The notes: generated from the sequence alone by a model not told the origin. DNA of 64,000 nt from Flavobacteriales bacterium (GCA_025210805.1 JAOAQX010000003.1:1-64000), one strand, 5' to 3'. Numbered from the stretch's first letter, positions 8,050 through 17,281 are shown. A program made the numbers and translations.

Positions 8050-9154
8050 TATAAATAATAAAGCTTGCTTTGAAGTTTCTAAATTTTCTTTGTACCACCT
8101 CATATTTTGATTGAGTAGTAAGTTTTCTTTTATGAAACCAATAGTTTTGATGTTTTCGTTTTTTCCAGTTTTTTCTTGGAATTTCGTAAGTGTAATTATT
8201 TTCTTTAGTAAATGTAACTTCCTCATCTTTACCGTCATAATAAGAGTTCAGATAGGCGGTATTACAAAGAACTACTTTTTTATAAAACTTAGACTCTTTT
8301 GAGTCATTAAGTAGTTTAGAGAACTTACCTTTTCCACTAAGACCATATCGTATATGTCCTGAACCAAATTTCCCATAAAAATTACCTTCATGAGCAAGAT
8401 TGAGTTGAATAAAATGATGGATATTTTCTATCCAATTTTTATTCGTCCATTGATTCCTTTGATCTTCATGCTTGCCATAATCATCTTTATCGGAAACTAA
8501 AATGTATTCCAATTCAGAATAATCTTTCGTTGTCAGTCCTTTTTGAAAAATTTGTTGATTTTGGTAAAAATAATTCTTAAAATCACGTTTCAATTTATAT
8601 ATGGAATCCCTAGACGGTACTTGAAGACTCAGTTCTTCAAAATTCTCTTGATCTACTTGTGTATAAAAATTCACTAATGAATCTATAGAGTGATGAATGC
8701 ATTCCATTTTTTGGGATTTAATCGTTAGTTTTCCAAGAAAATCATGAATGGCGTAGAGCCAATCTCCACTATAATTATAAACATCAATTCCTATGAATTT
8801 TACAGGATGTTGGGATTTTGATAATTTACGCACCTTTTTAAGCGTATTGACAAATACTGGGTCCATTTTAGCAGAAACCATCTTGCACAACCACTCTTTA
8901 TTACCCGTTTTCAAATATTGATTGGCTAAATAAGCCGTTGCATGACCTCCTTCTATTACCATATTAGTAACTTTTCTTTTTTTTATATAAAAAGTTGCTA
9001 GTTGAGGATGAAGATCCTTTTCAGATGCCAGCCTATGTGTTTCATCATGTAAATAAAAGACATCCTCCATAGGAGGAATCAGATGTAGGTTTACGATCGT
9101 GTCATTTGCTTTCAGAAAAGTGAAAGGCAATAGGAATAAAAAGAATCTTAACAT
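7991..9154 (-). CDS. Exported EreA/ChaN-like fold protein
   Basis: The start is taken at the ATG at 9154, giving 387 residues and a clean signal peptide MLRFFLFLLPFTFLKAN; an upstream ATG at 9214 would add 20 residues ahead of it. The mature part shows DETHRL, then NMVIEGGHATAYLANQYL, KFIGIDVYNY and AHEGNFYGKFGSGHIRYGL. This order (an E-x-H near the N-terminus, an E in a core strand, a GID strand, and a late His) resembles the erythromycin-esterase and ChaN-like superfamily, whose members are hydrolases or haem-binding proteins. The similarity is by eye only. A box reading TAGTTTTG on this strand (9188-9181) could be its -7 element. The substrate is unknown, and antibiotic resistance should not be assumed. 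Confidence 0.6.
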   Translation of the reverse strand: MLRFFLFLLPFTFLKANDTIVNLHLIPPMEDVFYLHDETHRLASEKDLHPQLATFYIKKRKVTNMVIEGGHATAYLANQYLKTGNKEWLCKMVSAKMDPVFVNTLKKVRKLSKSQHPVKFIGIDVYNYSGDWLYAIHDFLGKLTIKSQKMECIHHSIDSLVNFYTQVDQENFEELSLQVPSRDSIYKLKRDFKNYFYQNQQIFQKGLTTKDYSELEYILVSDKDDYGKHEDQRNQWTNKNWIENIHHFIQLNLAHEGNFYGKFGSGHIRYGLSGKGKFSKLLNDSKESKFYKKVVLCNTAYLNSYYDGKDEEVTFTKENNYTYEIPRKNWKKRKHQNYWFHKRKLTTQSKYEVVQRKFRNFKASFIIYIKNDTPAVSRLKFCGDGGW

Positions 9155-9337
9155 TATTTCAATTTTTGATGAGTAATAATCAAAACTACCGTAAAGCACT
9201 TTTAAAAAAAGCATATAACTGCGTTTTTTAACTGGTTTTAAATTATTTTATTATAAAGAAAAACTCAATAAAAGCGATTTTTTTTATTCAGAAAGAATAA
9301 CAGAAATAATCATCCTTCAACCCCTAAAACAATAGAA

Positions 9338-11434
9338 CTATTCCTCCAGTTGAGTTTCTATTTTTGAAGTTTCTCTAAGCACTTGCTTGAGCAAATTAAT
9401 CAATTCTTCTTGTTTTTCTAGCGTTGCGTTTATGATCCCATTTTGACTTACCGAATTGATGGTTACTGTTGTGCTATCTACACCAGAAAATCTATTAGCT
9501 AGAGCGGTATTCTTGGTAAATATCTTTTTTAAAAGAAAGAGTTCATTTTCCTGTTTTTCCAAAGTAGCATTAGTTCCAAGAGAATTCTCCAAAGAAGATT
9601 GTGTGATATAAAAATTGAACACATCTGCAGTAGTGATATCAATGTCGGCATTCCAGTTCGTAAAATTCGTTTTGGTGACTAACAAACTCAAGGAATCTGT
9701 ATTGGTTTGAACAGTTATATTCACCGCTCCCGATGCATTGGTTCCCGAAGCTAAAGTGTTCCCTCCGCCGTTTTCTTGTATTTCAAAATCTGCATTGAGC
9801 AATCCAATCATCCTGATCAACTTATAATTCCCATTAGGATCAGTTAAAGCTGTTTTTAAGTTATTTGAAACATTGGCAATGGTAGAAACTTTATTTGAAA
9901 CAATTTTTTGATATTTATCACAAGGGTTCAGCTTCGCTCCATTTTGAAGAATGAGGGTATAATCTCCAATATTGAGTGTGTTTTCAGAAACACTGACCAT
10001 TAAACTTCCTATTTCTGGTTCTTCTAGATTATTATTCACCTTATCTAGCTTAATAAAATCATACAGATCACAAAGACTTATAGAATCAGAAATGGTAATT
10101 GTACCTTCATCATTTGAGCTATTATGAACTAAGGAGATTCCTGTGATTGCAGATGCTGCATTTTTATTTTTTGAAATAAATGGATCCTTAATTAAGGCAG
10201 CCTGTACTATTTTATTTTCAACGCCCTTAAGCTGCACATTAGGTACTTGTAGATATAAATGATCGTAGTTCCAGAAATTCAGATCAAATAAATCTGTACT
10301 ATTGTTTTGTTTTCCTCTATAATCCCAAGAATACACTCCTGTATTCACTCCATCTCCTGTTCCTGTGTTCACCACAACAGCACCCAATAAGATGTCTTCT
10401 ACTGAAGATTCGCCTGAATTATCAGTAAGCAAAGTATAAGTTTTGTCGGCAGTATTGTTTACTATATGTCCTTCTTTGTTATACGTTTGTCTGTTTCCAT
10501 TATTATGGTCTCTAATAAAACATTTTGCACCTTCAATTGTAGAACCATCTTGATTACTGGTTTTGACTTGTAATTTTTGATAAACCATTGCAATACCATA
10601 AGATGAACCACCTGATAAGTGAAATCCTGCTTTCAAGTTAGACCCTGTTGAGGTATTATAAAAAACAGGACGACTTCCTTGCCAAAATTTAATATCTTTA
10701 AAGTTCCCACTTCCTCCACCTCGGTAGCCGTTAAATATCACATCTTGGTTAGGTGTTGCACCAGAGAATGATATTGCCCCACTACAATGAATAGGATTAT
10801 ACCCATTAAGTTGTCCGTTTGGAGCAACTACCGTTAAATCTCCATTAATAAACGTAAATGCATTGGCAATAAAATCATTAGTCTCTTGCCTTATTTGGTT
10901 TTGAGGGTCTACAGAGCGATAAATCAATTTGGCATTTTCTGAGAATATTCTCACACGCACACTATTTTGATAAAAACCAAATTTCCCTGCATATTGAGAT
11001 ATCACACCACCATACCAGTCTAGGCGTGCATTATTCCGAAAGCTAACACGATCTGTAAAACCCGATGGGCAATTTTCTAAATATATCGCCATTCCTTCGC
11101 TATATCTCGTGAATCCGTTAGTCGTAATTTGTTTTCCAATAGTCAATCTACCATTGTTTTGCACTACTAACATTTCTCCCGAAGCATAACCCACAATGAG
11201 CATTTCTGTCTCTGGGTCAATAGTTAAATTACCATTGATTACCAATCTCCTATTTCCAATATTATACACCCTAATATTGTTTTGGGTGGAAACAGAAACA
11301 CCATTAAGGTTTTGTATTCCATCGAGACTAGAATTCGTCCCAGACTGTGTGATTACACTACCACTTATAGAGAAACTTGCCTGTAAACTCAATGGAGCTA
11401 TCAGCAGGTAAAGTGTGAATAGTAGATTTTTCAT
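9338..11434 (-). CDS. Large secreted beta-rich protein with coiled-coil end
   Basis: This 698-residue protein starts with signal peptide MKNLLFTLYLLIAPLSLQA. Residues 20-300 are rich in N, G and short hydrophobic strands (VINGNLTIDPETEMLIVG, LVVQNNGRLTIGKQI), the look of a right-handed beta-helix or autotransporter-like passenger. The middle has further beta domains. The end contains two near-copies of a helical unit, NATLEKQENELFLLKK and NATLEKQEELINLLKQ, about 55 residues apart, likely forming a coiled coil for oligomerisation. No type IX sorting domain is visible. It lies in the same direction as the lipoprotein gene upstream. The function is unknown; a surface or structural role is inferred. 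Confidence 0.75.
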   Translation of the reverse strand: MKNLLFTLYLLIAPLSLQASFSISGSVITQSGTNSSLDGIQNLNGVSVSTQNNIRVYNIGNRRLVINGNLTIDPETEMLIVGYASGEMLVVQNNGRLTIGKQITTNGFTRYSEGMAIYLENCPSGFTDRVSFRNNARLDWYGGVISQYAGKFGFYQNSVRVRIFSENAKLIYRSVDPQNQIRQETNDFIANAFTFINGDLTVVAPNGQLNGYNPIHCSGAISFSGATPNQDVIFNGYRGGGSGNFKDIKFWQGSRPVFYNTSTGSNLKAGFHLSGGSSYGIAMVYQKLQVKTSNQDGSTIEGAKCFIRDHNNGNRQTYNKEGHIVNNTADKTYTLLTDNSGESSVEDILLGAVVVNTGTGDGVNTGVYSWDYRGKQNNSTDLFDLNFWNYDHLYLQVPNVQLKGVENKIVQAALIKDPFISKNKNAASAITGISLVHNSSNDEGTITISDSISLCDLYDFIKLDKVNNNLEEPEIGSLMVSVSENTLNIGDYTLILQNGAKLNPCDKYQKIVSNKVSTIANVSNNLKTALTDPNGNYKLIRMIGLLNADFEIQENGGGNTLASGTNASGAVNITVQTNTDSLSLLVTKTNFTNWNADIDITTADVFNFYITQSSLENSLGTNATLEKQENELFLLKKIFTKNTALANRFSGVDSTTVTINSVSQNGIINATLEKQEELINLLKQVLRETSKIETQLEE

Positions 11435-11491
11435 GAGCGAGTGTGATGTTTTTCTGGTGGTAAATTTAAAGAAATCGTACCGATTTAGAAA

Positions 11492-12409
11492 TTATTCCAA
11501 ATCAGCCCCATACATTTTCATTTCTGCCAACATTTTTATTTGTTCTGTCCATTTCACGAGTTGATTTTGTGCTTCGGAATCATTTTTTTCAAAAGGTCCG
11601 CAGGCATAAACTAAATGAGTAGTATTGGTTTTTTGATCAAAATCTAAAAAGAACTTTATGGTAAAATTGTGCTCTTGAAAATCATTCTGAATATAATAGC
11701 TTCCAAACATTTTATCTCCAAAAGTAGCTGTGGGCGTTTTAGCTTTAGGGTAATGATAATTTACATTGGTTTTCTCAAACCATTTTTTTGAAAGCTCTTT
11801 TTTAGGATCAAACAAAGCTTGAAGTTCTCTTCTATAACTCATATCTGTCAATACTTTCCATATCTTTTTTTCTCCTGCAATAATTTCTATTTTACCAGTA
11901 ACAAAGGTGTTTTTAGGAATCTCTTGAATCTCCTTTTCACTCAAAAACTGTATTTCGTGAAAACGAGAACTTCCATTTCCTCCATTTAGATAACGGAAAC
12001 CTAATATAGTATCTTTCTGCACGGTAAAACCCTGGATTACAATTACCAATTCTTCTCTTTGCGTATGTTTATTAAAAAACTTTCCCAACTTTGGAAATTG
12101 CTTGCTTATTATCTTTGCATCGGGATATTCTTTGGGATTCACATAGATTAATGATGCTTCTGTTTTTACCTCCTGTTCGCTAGGCATTCTTCCTTGAATT
12201 ACGGGAACTTTTTCCCAGTCTTGAATATTTACCGCAGGAAATCCATGGAGATTATCGGGGCAATACCATCCTCCAAAACGATGTGGTTCTTGCTGTTTTT
12301 CTTTTTTAATTTCAACCTGTTTTACCAGTATTTCTTCTTGATTTTTTGATGCACAAGAAACAAACAATAAAACAATAAATCCTAAAAGTAAGTTTGAATA
12401 ATTTTTCAT
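11492..12409 (-). CDS. Predicted lipoprotein of unknown function
   Basis: From the ATG at 12409 the product is 305 residues, starting MKNYSNLLLGFIVLLFVSC; the Cys at residue 19 ends a good lipobox (FVSC), so the protein is lipid-anchored. An ATG at 12430 would put seven extra residues before the signal sequence and is less likely. The mature part has GGWYCPDNLHGFPAVNI near the start, then YVNPKEYPDAK, a central LGFRYLNGGNGSSRFHEI and a beta-rich second half. The GWYCPDNLxGFP motif is distinctive, but I do not recognise the family. It is followed on the same strand by the large secreted protein, 57 bases away. Confidence 0.75.
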   Translation of the reverse strand: MKNYSNLLLGFIVLLFVSCASKNQEEILVKQVEIKKEKQQEPHRFGGWYCPDNLHGFPAVNIQDWEKVPVIQGRMPSEQEVKTEASLIYVNPKEYPDAKIISKQFPKLGKFFNKHTQREELVIVIQGFTVQKDTILGFRYLNGGNGSSRFHEIQFLSEKEIQEIPKNTFVTGKIEIIAGEKKIWKVLTDMSYRRELQALFDPKKELSKKWFEKTNVNYHYPKAKTPTATFGDKMFGSYYIQNDFQEHNFTIKFFLDFDQKTNTTHLVYACGPFEKNDSEAQNQLVKWTEQIKMLAEMKMYGADLE

Positions 12410-12644
12410 AAAATATTTTTTTTGGTTCAACAGGGTGAAGGTAGCAGCAAGTGGAACAAAAAGAGTTTAAGCAATGTAAATTAATGTAAATCGCTTGTAA
12501 TTTAATGTTTTCATGGTGGTTTTACCTATTTTCTTAGTTTATATTTACCAAAAAAAAACACAAAACAATTTCATCAAAAAAACGAAAGAGGCTAAAATTT
12601 AGAAAAAAAATTGACAAACAACAGCCGCCACCATCCATTCTGAT

Positions 12645-13505
12645 ATGATCAAATCACATTTTATATTACTACTTTTTTTGAGCATGATTTCTACCTTTAA
12701 TTTTGGGCAAATAAATTCTGAAATTGAATTAGAAAAAATCTCCTTTAGAAGTATCGGGCACGAATTTCTTTTGATGCTTGAGGATAGTACTTCTAGGATT
12801 TTACCTATCCAAAAAAATGAACACTCTTATAGAATGGATATTGATAGAGAATTTGCCTTTGAACCCGATCTTTTGGTTTTAGCGGTTTATAAAATTTATT
12901 CGCAATACGGTCTTACCAAAAACTATATTGTAGAAGTAAAAAAATGCAATTCTGATGAAATAGTTTATAGTTTTTACTCCAATAGACAAAGAGAAAAAGG
13001 ATTAGAACCTTGTAAACTAAGAAAACTCCCAAAAGATTGTTATCAAATATATTTCACGGAAGTCCCAACAAAAAACGAACAAATAATTGATTATTCATTG
13101 GATTATAAAGTTCTTATTAGTTTTCTGATGGTAACTATTTTGGTGTTGTTATACATCATCCTCAGAAAGAAAAACCGTAAAAAAAGTGTTGAACCAAAGG
13201 AATCATTACGTATTGCATTAGGAAATTATGTTTTCGAACCCAAAAAACTCCTTTTAACTTTTGAAAACCAAAGCGAAGAACTCTCTACTAAAGAATCAGA
13301 TTTACTTTTGTATTTTATTCAGAATGAAAATTCTGTTTTAGAAAGAGCCGCTATTCTCAATAAAGTATGGAACGGGAATACCACATATTTAGGCAGAACC
13401 TTGGATGTGCATATTTCTAAACTGAGAAAAAGGCTAGAAAGAGATGAAAATATTCAAATCTTGACGGTTCGTGGGGTGGGGTACAAATTTGTTATCACTG
13501 ACTGA
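12645..13505 (+). CDS. Membrane-anchored winged-helix transcription regulator
   Basis: The 286-residue protein has a signal sequence (residues 1-21), an extracytoplasmic domain (22-150), one membrane helix at about 155-173 (VLISFLMVTILVLLYIIL) with a basic stop-transfer RKKNRKK, and a cytoplasmic OmpR/PhoB-type winged helix at 190-284. The DNA-binding part is recognisable by LSTKESDLLLYFIQNE, RAAILNKVW, the recognition helix GRTLDVHISKLRKRL and the wing TVRGVGYKF. There is no receiver domain, so this is a one-component sensor that joins an outside signal to DNA binding, like ToxR but with the domains in reverse order. The outside domain has no recognised ligand motif. Targets are unknown; no adjacent gene on the same strand. 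Confidence 0.85.
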   Translation: MIKSHFILLLFLSMISTFNFGQINSEIELEKISFRSIGHEFLLMLEDSTSRILPIQKNEHSYRMDIDREFAFEPDLLVLAVYKIYSQYGLTKNYIVEVKKCNSDEIVYSFYSNRQREKGLEPCKLRKLPKDCYQIYFTEVPTKNEQIIDYSLDYKVLISFLMVTILVLLYIILRKKNRKKSVEPKESLRIALGNYVFEPKKLLLTFENQSEELSTKESDLLLYFIQNENSVLERAAILNKVWNGNTTYLGRTLDVHISKLRKRLERDENIQILTVRGVGYKFVITD

Positions 13506-13533
13506 TTATCGATCTACTTCCGAAATATCCAAA

Positions 13534-13618
13534 CAAGCTATTCGAAGGGAGGAAGGGGGAAGTTATACCGCTTACGTTGTTAATTTACTCACTGCTTAAG
13601 CCCTCTTTGAATAGCTTG
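13534..13618. repeat. Inverted repeat, possible dispersed element
   Basis: caagctattcgaaggga (13534-13550) faces ccctctttgaatagcttg (13601-13618) as an imperfect inverted repeat of about 17 bp with a 50-base centre. A small hairpin, tcccgatttttcggga, follows at 13619-13634. The GC-rich composition stands out from its surroundings. Confidence 0.5.
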
Positions 13619-13721
13619 TCCCGATTTTTCGGGAGGGGAATGAGGATGTTAAGCCAAGTAAACACCTCCGAAAAAGAAGCTAGAACTTATGGTTAAATTA
13701 ACACACCATAAATAGTATAGC

Positions 13722-13750
13722 AAAAAAAAAGCACCCTAAAACTAGGATGC
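13722..13750 (-). terminator. Terminator after the ACP gene
   Basis: On the minus strand, gcatccta, a four-base loop and tagggtgc form an 8-bp stem with one G-U pair, followed by nine T residues. It lies 34 bases beyond the ACP stop. Confidence 0.85.
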
Positions 13751-13783
13751 CTTTGTTATTTTTGTTTTACATAATAAATGGTG

Positions 13784-14026
13784 TTAAGCCATTTTTTGTT
13801 TTACAAGTTCGCAATACTCACCAACATTGGCAAGTTCTCTAATTTCTTGAGCTGTAAACTTTATTTTAAAGCGTTTTTCTGTAGCTACTACTAGCTGAAT
13901 ATGTGTTAATGAATCCCAATCCTCTACATCATCGGCAGTGGTGTTCATATCTAACTCAATATCGTCATCATCTAATACGTCGATAAAAATCTCGTTAACT
14001 TCTTTTAAAATTTCTTCAATTGTCAT
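13784..14026 (-). CDS. Acyl carrier protein
   Basis: This 80-residue acidic protein has the carrier-protein signature WDSLTHIQL; the Ser in DSL is the site that receives 4'-phosphopantetheine. The run EDWDSLTHIQLVVATEKRF matches carrier proteins of specialised pathways more than the fatty-acid-synthesis ACP, which usually reads DSLDTVELVM. It follows the FkbH-like gene after four bases on the same strand and has its own terminator downstream, so the two form an operon. FkbH-type enzymes load an acyl or glyceryl group on a partner ACP; this one is the obvious partner. Confidence 0.92.
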   Translation of the reverse strand: MTIEEILKEVNEIFIDVLDDDDIELDMNTTADDVEDWDSLTHIQLVVATEKRFKIKFTAQEIRELANVGEYCELVKQKMA

Positions 14027-14030
14027 TGCT

Positions 14031-15752
14031 TTATTTTTTACTAATGAAACATTTTTTTGGTTCGAAATTGTGCAAATCTAATACCCAAAGTCCATTTTCT
14101 GAAACAAATCCCAGATTTTTATAATGATCTTCTACCAAAGCATTCTTTGGAGTAGGTAAATATTCTCCCACAAGTTTTGTGATTCCTTTTTCTTTTGCTA
14201 TTTCTGCCAAAGTATTCAACACAAACAACTCCATCCCTCTTTTGAGCACTCTACAACTCATAATCCAAGTATCAATAAAGGCTTCTTGATCTTTAATTTT
14301 AGTAATCAATAAACAAATTAGTCCGTTTTCCCCGTATTTATCATCAAGTGTAAAGGTTAAATCGATCACATTTTCATCCTCCGCCATTTGTTTTACGTCG
14401 TCCTCGGTGTAACGAATTGTACGTAGATTAAATTGATTAGACCTCTGTGATAACTGAGCAACTCTTGGAGTGTTAAAGTTATTAAACTCCTCTACCTTTG
14501 AAGACATCTCCATACTTTGTAAAAAATCGCCCTCATTGGTGAATTTCTTACGTGCAACAGCTCTTTTTGCTTGTTCTTGGTATTGAGCCGTTCTCTTTTT
14601 ATCATTTTCAGAATAAGAAGCCGTCTCAAAAAGATTGAGCGTTCTAATATAACTCATATACTCTGCAGGGTCTTCTGGTAATTCGGGTACAGTAATCCCT
14701 TCTGGAACATTGGTTCTTACCATATTTCTTTCAAAAGGATTATCATCTAAAAATACCATTGAGTCATACCCAATATTGAGTACTTCTTTGATATGTCTAA
14801 TATTATCGGCTTTATTCTCCCAGTTTGCAACAAACATAGAAATATCACTTAATCTAAGCACCATTTCTGGATGTTTTTCAAAGGGTTCTTTAGCAACAGA
14901 CTCTGTATTTTTTGAACAAATGGCTAGAATAATTCCTCTATTTTTCAATTCCAATGCCCAAGTTTGTAGCTCGGTAAAGGCTTTTCCTATTCCCAAATCT
15001 CCCACTTGGATTCCTTCTACTCCGTCGTCTCCAATAATTCCACCCCAAGTGGTATTATCCAAATCTAAAATCAGACATTTTTTAAATTTTCCTTCTATAG
15101 AGGCAAGAATATCTGTGAATCCGTTTGCCAAAGGTGGAATAAATTCCAAACCATAAGCCATATCGGCATTTACATACATTTTTGCATCAAAAACCGTTTC
15201 ATTTCCCAGCTCTGTTTGAAGACTCAAAAGATCTAGAAGGTAAGAATCTGGGAGTTCTTGTACCATTTCCATCATCAAGAAATTGATTTTCCTAAGCTGG
15301 AATAAAAAGGAATTCGCTATTTTATTGGCGAAATTTCCAAAAACCGAATCGTTTATCTCCACAAAATTATCAAAGACCACTTTCGTCTTGGTTCTTTCTT
15401 TTAAAACTTGATAATAATCTTTTTGTTTTTCGATAAAATTTTGGGCAAATATTTCTCTTTCTTCAGAACTGCATTTTTGAAATTTCTTGAGTAGTTTAGG
15501 AGAAGATTGACTAATGAATGTGTATTGAGGATCAAACTCATATAGAGTAGAATTGGGGTTTTCTATCTGTTGATCAATTTGATTATAATCCGCCTCAAAA
15601 ACAATCAATTTATAACCCTTTTCTATCGCATAGCCTTCTATAGCTCTTCTTACAAACTGTGTTGCATAATCTCCAAGTATGGCTACTTTTATTTCTTTAA
15701 AACCTGCTGTTGGCTTTTTTAAGTTTTTCTTTAGTTGATTGAATGTAAGCAT
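14031..15752 (-). CDS. FkbH-like HAD-IIIC acyl-loading enzyme
   Basis: The start is taken at the ATG at 15752 (573 residues); an upstream ATG at 15779 adds nine unlikely residues. The N-terminal third resembles an SGNH-like half seen in this family. The centre holds the HAD motif CLILDLDNTTWGGIIGDDG, with the nucleophilic DxD, plus LAICSKN and MVFLDDNPFERNMV. The last 140 residues look like a GNAT acyltransferase fold (TWIMSCRVLKRGMELFVLN, LVGEYLPTPKN, YKNLGF). This three-part layout is the FkbH type, which dephosphorylates 1,3-bisphosphoglycerate and loads a three-carbon unit onto an ACP in polyketide and some surface-polymer pathways. The ACP follows directly. No synthase genes lie nearby, so the end product is unknown. 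Confidence 0.88.
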   Translation of the reverse strand: MLTFNQLKKNLKKPTAGFKEIKVAILGDYATQFVRRAIEGYAIEKGYKLIVFEADYNQIDQQIENPNSTLYEFDPQYTFISQSSPKLLKKFQKCSSEEREIFAQNFIEKQKDYYQVLKERTKTKVVFDNFVEINDSVFGNFANKIANSFLFQLRKINFLMMEMVQELPDSYLLDLLSLQTELGNETVFDAKMYVNADMAYGLEFIPPLANGFTDILASIEGKFKKCLILDLDNTTWGGIIGDDGVEGIQVGDLGIGKAFTELQTWALELKNRGIILAICSKNTESVAKEPFEKHPEMVLRLSDISMFVANWENKADNIRHIKEVLNIGYDSMVFLDDNPFERNMVRTNVPEGITVPELPEDPAEYMSYIRTLNLFETASYSENDKKRTAQYQEQAKRAVARKKFTNEGDFLQSMEMSSKVEEFNNFNTPRVAQLSQRSNQFNLRTIRYTEDDVKQMAEDENVIDLTFTLDDKYGENGLICLLITKIKDQEAFIDTWIMSCRVLKRGMELFVLNTLAEIAKEKGITKLVGEYLPTPKNALVEDHYKNLGFVSENGLWVLDLHNFEPKKCFISKK

Positions 15753-16149
15753 AATATTTATTTTGAAAGAAATTATCAATTCTTGATAGCTTTTCCTTTC
15801 ATTACAGAAACAAAATTAAGGTAAATAACTTAGCCAGCCATAAGAGATTATTGGAAAATATTGAATATTATTTTTATATTAAAAGTTCTCAATAAAATTT
15901 TGTCAATTCAGTCCCAATGATCCCGGAATAAACTCTGCCCCACCCATCCGGAAGTGATTTTTGATGAAATGTAACGAGTTCTCGATAAAATTTCTTTTTC
16001 GCTTCCCTACAAAGAAATCATTTGAACTGGCAATGTCATTAAAATTTTTCATCGTTTCTCTTCAGAGTGGATTCCGAAATTTCAATAATTGGAATAAATC
16101 ATTTAACTTGCTTTTTTTATTTTATAACATCTTAAAAATAGTTTGATCT
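15753..16149. other. Intergenic region with degenerate repeat
   Basis: This 397-base gap holds the rearranged palindromic repeat (15885-16036) and no convincing gene. A short plus-strand ORF near 15961 lies across the repeat and is judged spurious. The last 50 bases, T-rich, carry the leader of the serine hydrolase. Confidence 0.5.
15885..16036. repeat. Rearranged copy of the palindromic repeat
   Basis: The words gttctcaataaaattt (from 15885), gtgatttttgatgaaatg (from 15954) and gagttctcgataaaat (15976 on) correspond to the left, right and left arms of the element at 1456-1586. The stretch from 15976 to 16030 matches 1454-1508 at most positions. The halves are in a different order, so this is a decayed or recombined copy. 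Confidence 0.6.
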
Positions 16150-17274
16150 ATGAAAAAGGTACTTATTTCAATTGTTTCTCTTTTTATTATCGGTATTATT
16201 TACATTTTTTCGTCTGGGAATACCTACCTATTCAAAGCTTGGAAGAACACTTACTTGTCAGGGAGTTCCAAAGCAAGCATTTTTGACAAAGAAGATTTTG
16301 AGCTTGCCACGGTCTCTAAAGGATCGACACAAGAATGGCAACTGAGCCCCACATACAATCAAAAAAAACTGAACACAAAGATCACTTCAGAACTTGAAAA
16401 TCAAGAAAGTGTAGCTCTTTTAGTATTTCAAAAAGGAAAATTAGATTTCGAAAAATACTGGGGAAAAGGAGGTATCAATGTCACTTCAAATTCCTTTTCT
16501 ATGGCAAAATCTGTGGTGAGTACTTTAATTGGAATTGCCATGAAAGACAATAAAATTGATAATGTTTTTCAACCTGTAACAGATTTTCTTCCAGATTTTG
16601 GAAAAGGACTTGATAAAGAAAAATATTTCAACCACAAACTAGAAATACGACATCTTTTGAGTATGCAAGCTGGTTTAGAGTGGGAGGAAGTATATAGCAA
16701 ACCTTCAAGTACGGTAAGAGCCTATTATGGTGACGATATAAAAAATCAAATGCTTTCCCTAAAAGTAGTAAAAGAACCGGGTAGTGAATATGTTTACCAA
16801 AGTGGGGCAACTCAACTTTTGGCAATGATTTTAGAAAAAGCAACAGGAATGACCCTTGCAGAATATGCCTCTCAAAAATTATGGAAACCTTTAGGTGCAA
16901 GAGCAGATGCAACCTGGCACCTTGAAGGAAGCGGTGAGGAAATCGCTTTTTGTTGTTTAAACTCAACCGCAAGAGACTTTGCTAGAATAGGACAATTGTA
17001 TCTACAAAAAGGAAAATGGAATGGACAAAACCTTGTTCCAGCTCCCTATATTGATATTGCTACCCAAGCCAGTAATAAAAAAGGAAATTATGGTTACCAA
17101 TGGTGGATAGAATCTAATTACAGCAAGCCCTTCTATTATATGCAGGGTTTTTCTGGACAATATGTTGCCGTAATTCCAGATTTGGATTTAGTAATTGTTA
17201 GACTAGGAGAACAAACGGTAGATGGACAATCACTTAAAATTTATGTAGAGGAAATTATAAAAATGTATTCTTAA
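16150..17274 (+). CDS. Serine hydrolase of the beta-lactamase/class C fold
   Basis: The 374-residue protein begins with an uncleaved-looking signal-anchor helix (residues 4-20), so it is likely tethered to the inner membrane facing the periplasm. The catalytic SxxK motif is SMAK at residues 117-120. Other family marks are HLLSMQAGLEWEE, the YQSG element near residue 217 that takes the YxN place, and GYQWWI plus the GFSGQYVAVIPDLDLVIV end typical of class C/PBP4*-like hydrolases. Members act as peptidases, esterases or beta-lactamase-like enzymes; the substrate cannot be told here. It sits 55 bases upstream of the SOD gene, which has its own promoter box, so they are probably separate units. 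Confidence 0.88.
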   Translation: MKKVLISIVSLFIIGIIYIFSSGNTYLFKAWKNTYLSGSSKASIFDKEDFELATVSKGSTQEWQLSPTYNQKKLNTKITSELENQESVALLVFQKGKLDFEKYWGKGGINVTSNSFSMAKSVVSTLIGIAMKDNKIDNVFQPVTDFLPDFGKGLDKEKYFNHKLEIRHLLSMQAGLEWEEVYSKPSSTVRAYYGDDIKNQMLSLKVVKEPGSEYVYQSGATQLLAMILEKATGMTLAEYASQKLWKPLGARADATWHLEGSGEEIAFCCLNSTARDFARIGQLYLQKGKWNGQNLVPAPYIDIATQASNKKGNYGYQWWIESNYSKPFYYMQGFSGQYVAVIPDLDLVIVRLGEQTVDGQSLKIYVEEIIKMYS

Positions 17275-17281
17275 AAAAGTT

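Noticed and set aside
7991-9154. Macrolide resistance esterase
   Set aside because: The resemblance to the EreA superfamily is weak and the protein is exported; resistance cannot be claimed.
14710-15156. 148-residue plus-strand frame within the FkbH-like gene
   Set aside because: Antisense to the HAD domain of the FkbH-like enzyme; its sequence is a mirror of that coding bias.
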